Assembly (NCBI GenBank): GCA_000403215.2
Contig: KE159538.1
Location: forward strand, 663,562 to 727,561
Direction of reading: 5' to 3'
Source of the DNA: Lachnospiraceae bacterium A4
GTDB lineage: Bacteria; Bacillota; Clostridia; Lachnospirales; Lachnospiraceae
DNA length: 64,000 nt
Shown piece after piece: positions 62,808 through 64,000 of this stretch. A program made the translations under genes and the position numbers. Positions within the stretch are counted from its first letter, which is position 1. Every line of letters begins with the position of its first letter. The notes beneath the pieces were generated by a model. That model was not told the DNA's origin, made no database searches, and saw only the letters and a program-made list of their open reading frames with translations.

Positions 62808-64000
62808 CTAATCGCGCCACCACCACAGAAGTGATTTGGAGGTGATTGTAAAAGTAATTTTGCGCTGTCCGCCGTAGTTTGCGCCAATGCCGCGCAGAAT
62901 GACGGACGCCTTGCCTTTCTTGGTATTGTTGGTGTAGCTGTCCGCATCAATGAGATAGTCTGTGCCGTGTACAAGTTCTGTGCCATTGAGGGTAAGTCTG
63001 ATGTCCTCCGGCGCCAGCGTCACCTCTCTGCCGTTTTGATAAACTTTCGAGCTGACCTTGAGTTTTGCCGAGTTAATGTTTGCGGCAATGATGCGGTAGG
63101 TTGTGGACAGTGAAGCATTGCCGGAACCGGCATATGCACCGATGCCCTTGACAGTTACCCGTATCTTGGTATTGGCATTGATAATATCATTCTTGTCAAC
63201 TATATCGCCTGCCCTTCTGGTAATCTGTGCGGTATCCGCAGTGGAAACCAGTGTGTCATGAACATAGGTATAAATGACACGCTTGTCATAATCCTTGCCT
63301 GCAACCAGTTTTTTGCCATTGGCATCGGTGATGGTCAGGGTGGTTTTGTAGCTGTTTGCTTTCTTTTTATAGGTGACATCTTTTGCGGTAATGCTTAGTT
63401 TCTCATTGGCGTCAGACATGTTACCGTCCGTGATGCGCCATGTACCTGTCAGTGTGCCCTTGAAGCTGCCTTTCCCTTTAATGGTCAGTTTCGGAAGTTT
63501 GTGCTCAGGCAAATCAGCGCTGGTCACAGTGGTGTTATTTTTATACGACACTGTATAATCCCTGCCCGGAATCAGTGTTATCCCGTTATAGTAAAGAGAA
63601 ATCTGTGGTTTTGCCCCTCCCTTCATATAGGGGGAAGTAATCTCGGACAAGTCTGTTATCGTGACCGGCTTGGAGGCTGCCTTCTCCGTGGTATAAGTCA
63701 TGGTCATGCCTTCATGGAGAGCGTTTTCCCCATTAGAAATCTCTTGGGCAGTAATTTTATATGTTTTTTTCAGCTCGCCGCTGTACTCGTTAATGCCTTT
63801 AAAGATGATTGTGGCAGTTCCTGCTTTGGCGGTATTTTTATAAGAGACAACATAGTCTCCGGTAATGCCGTGGTCTTTGCTTTCCTGCAATACTTTATGG
63901 TCTAGGGTCAGTTTTACATTGTTTTGAAGTACATCTGCTTCGCTGCCTGTGTAGGTTTTGGCAGTAATGCCGTCCACCGCTGCCTTGCTGAGTTTCTGCC
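62808..64000 (-). CDS. Repeat-rich surface protein, N-terminus beyond the window
   Basis: The frame is open to the right edge (residues QKLSKAAVDGITAKTYTGSE lie at the edge), so only the last ~397 residues are seen. It has about 90-residue beta-rich repeats with PGRDYTVSYKNNT, TIKGKGSFKGTLTG and VHGTDYLIDADSYT-like segments, typical of Ig-like bacterial surface proteins. The C-terminus is KITFTITSKSLLWWWRD; no sorting signal such as LPXTG or membrane anchor is seen. Attachment would need the missing N-terminal part. Convergent with the FHA gene, with no terminator between them. Confidence 0.8.
   Translation of the reverse strand, partial: QKLSKAAVDGITAKTYTGSEADVLQNNVKLTLDHKVLQESKDHGITGDYVVSYKNTAKAGTATIIFKGINEYSGELKKTYKITAQEISNGENALHEGMTMTYTTEKAASKPVTITDLSEITSPYMKGGAKPQISLYYNGITLIPGRDYTVSYKNNTTVTSADLPEHKLPKLTIKGKGSFKGTLTGTWRITDGNMSDANEKLSITAKDVTYKKKANSYKTTLTITDANGKKLVAGKDYDKRVIYTYVHDTLVSTADTAQITRRAGDIVDKNDIINANTKIRVTVKGIGAYAGSGNASLSTTYRIIAANINSAKLKVSSKVYQNGREVTLAPEDIRLTLNGTELVHGTDYLIDADSYTNNTKKGKASVILRGIGANYGGQRKITFTITSKSLLWWWRD

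Overview
The window is the replication-origin region of a motile, low-to-moderate-GC member of the Clostridia. Lachnospiraceae is the best fit, judging from the gene families: DUF3881, DUF4446 and DUF6240-like proteins, a Flp1-type Tad locus and a DUF6382-FHA protein. No species can be named from sequence reading alone. Genes left of about 12.2 kb read leftwards (dnaA, dnaN, yaaA, recF, gyrB, gyrA, cls). Most genes right of it read rightwards (rpmH, rnpA, yidD, yidC, jag, mnmE, mnmG, rsmG, parA, parB). The divergence point holds a cluster of DnaA boxes and is called here as oriC.

Layout. 1-0.8 kb: 5' part of an IS transposase cut by the window edge. 1-3.5 kb: cardiolipin synthase and an unassigned PD-(D/E)XK-like/winged-helix protein. 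3.6-12.2 kb: DNA gyrase and replication initiation genes. 12.2-12.6 kb: oriC. 12.8-20.2 kb: ribosomal protein L34, RNase P protein, membrane insertase, RNA-binding Jag and tRNA/rRNA modification genes. 20.2-23.3 kb: a cytosolic two-component pair and three small unassigned genes (one broken), with three perfect 16-bp parS sites between them. 23.3-29.2 kb: parAB, DUF4446, an HD-GYP protein, serS, DUF3881 and tRNA-Arg(CCU). 29.3-32.8 kb: DEDDh exonuclease, D-Ala-D-Ala carboxypeptidase, trmB. 32.8-42.5 kb: a nine-gene Mrp/Mbh-like cation/proton antiporter operon with four large antiporter-like subunits. 42.5-45.4 kb: a frameshifted BNR-repeat gene, then a PadR regulator with a SEDS-like membrane protein. 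45.4-51.3 kb: a sigma-D-type promoter, a 1113-residue motility-associated protein, flagellin and a FliS-like chaperone. 51.3-60.6 kb: a DUF2508 gene and a Tad/Flp pilus locus with two prepilin peptidases. 60.7-64 kb: a free-standing 56-residue gene, a DUF6382-FHA protein and the C-terminal part of a repeat-rich surface protein.

How the genes fit together. The centre is standard origin biology: DnaA acts at oriC, and ParA/ParB act at nearby parS sites that each lie 3' of a gene. The right part is surface and motility biology: flagellin with its chaperone, the Tad pilus, and surface proteins. The parts most worth a second look are the parS site that doubles as an intrinsic terminator, the four-antiporter Mrp-like operon, the PadR-controlled divergent SEDS protein, the unusual Tad components (CpaE-like protein without a Walker A lysine, TadC-like protein with an ectodomain, TadE-like protein with tandem Cys/His repeats) and the nuclease-like protein beside gyrA.
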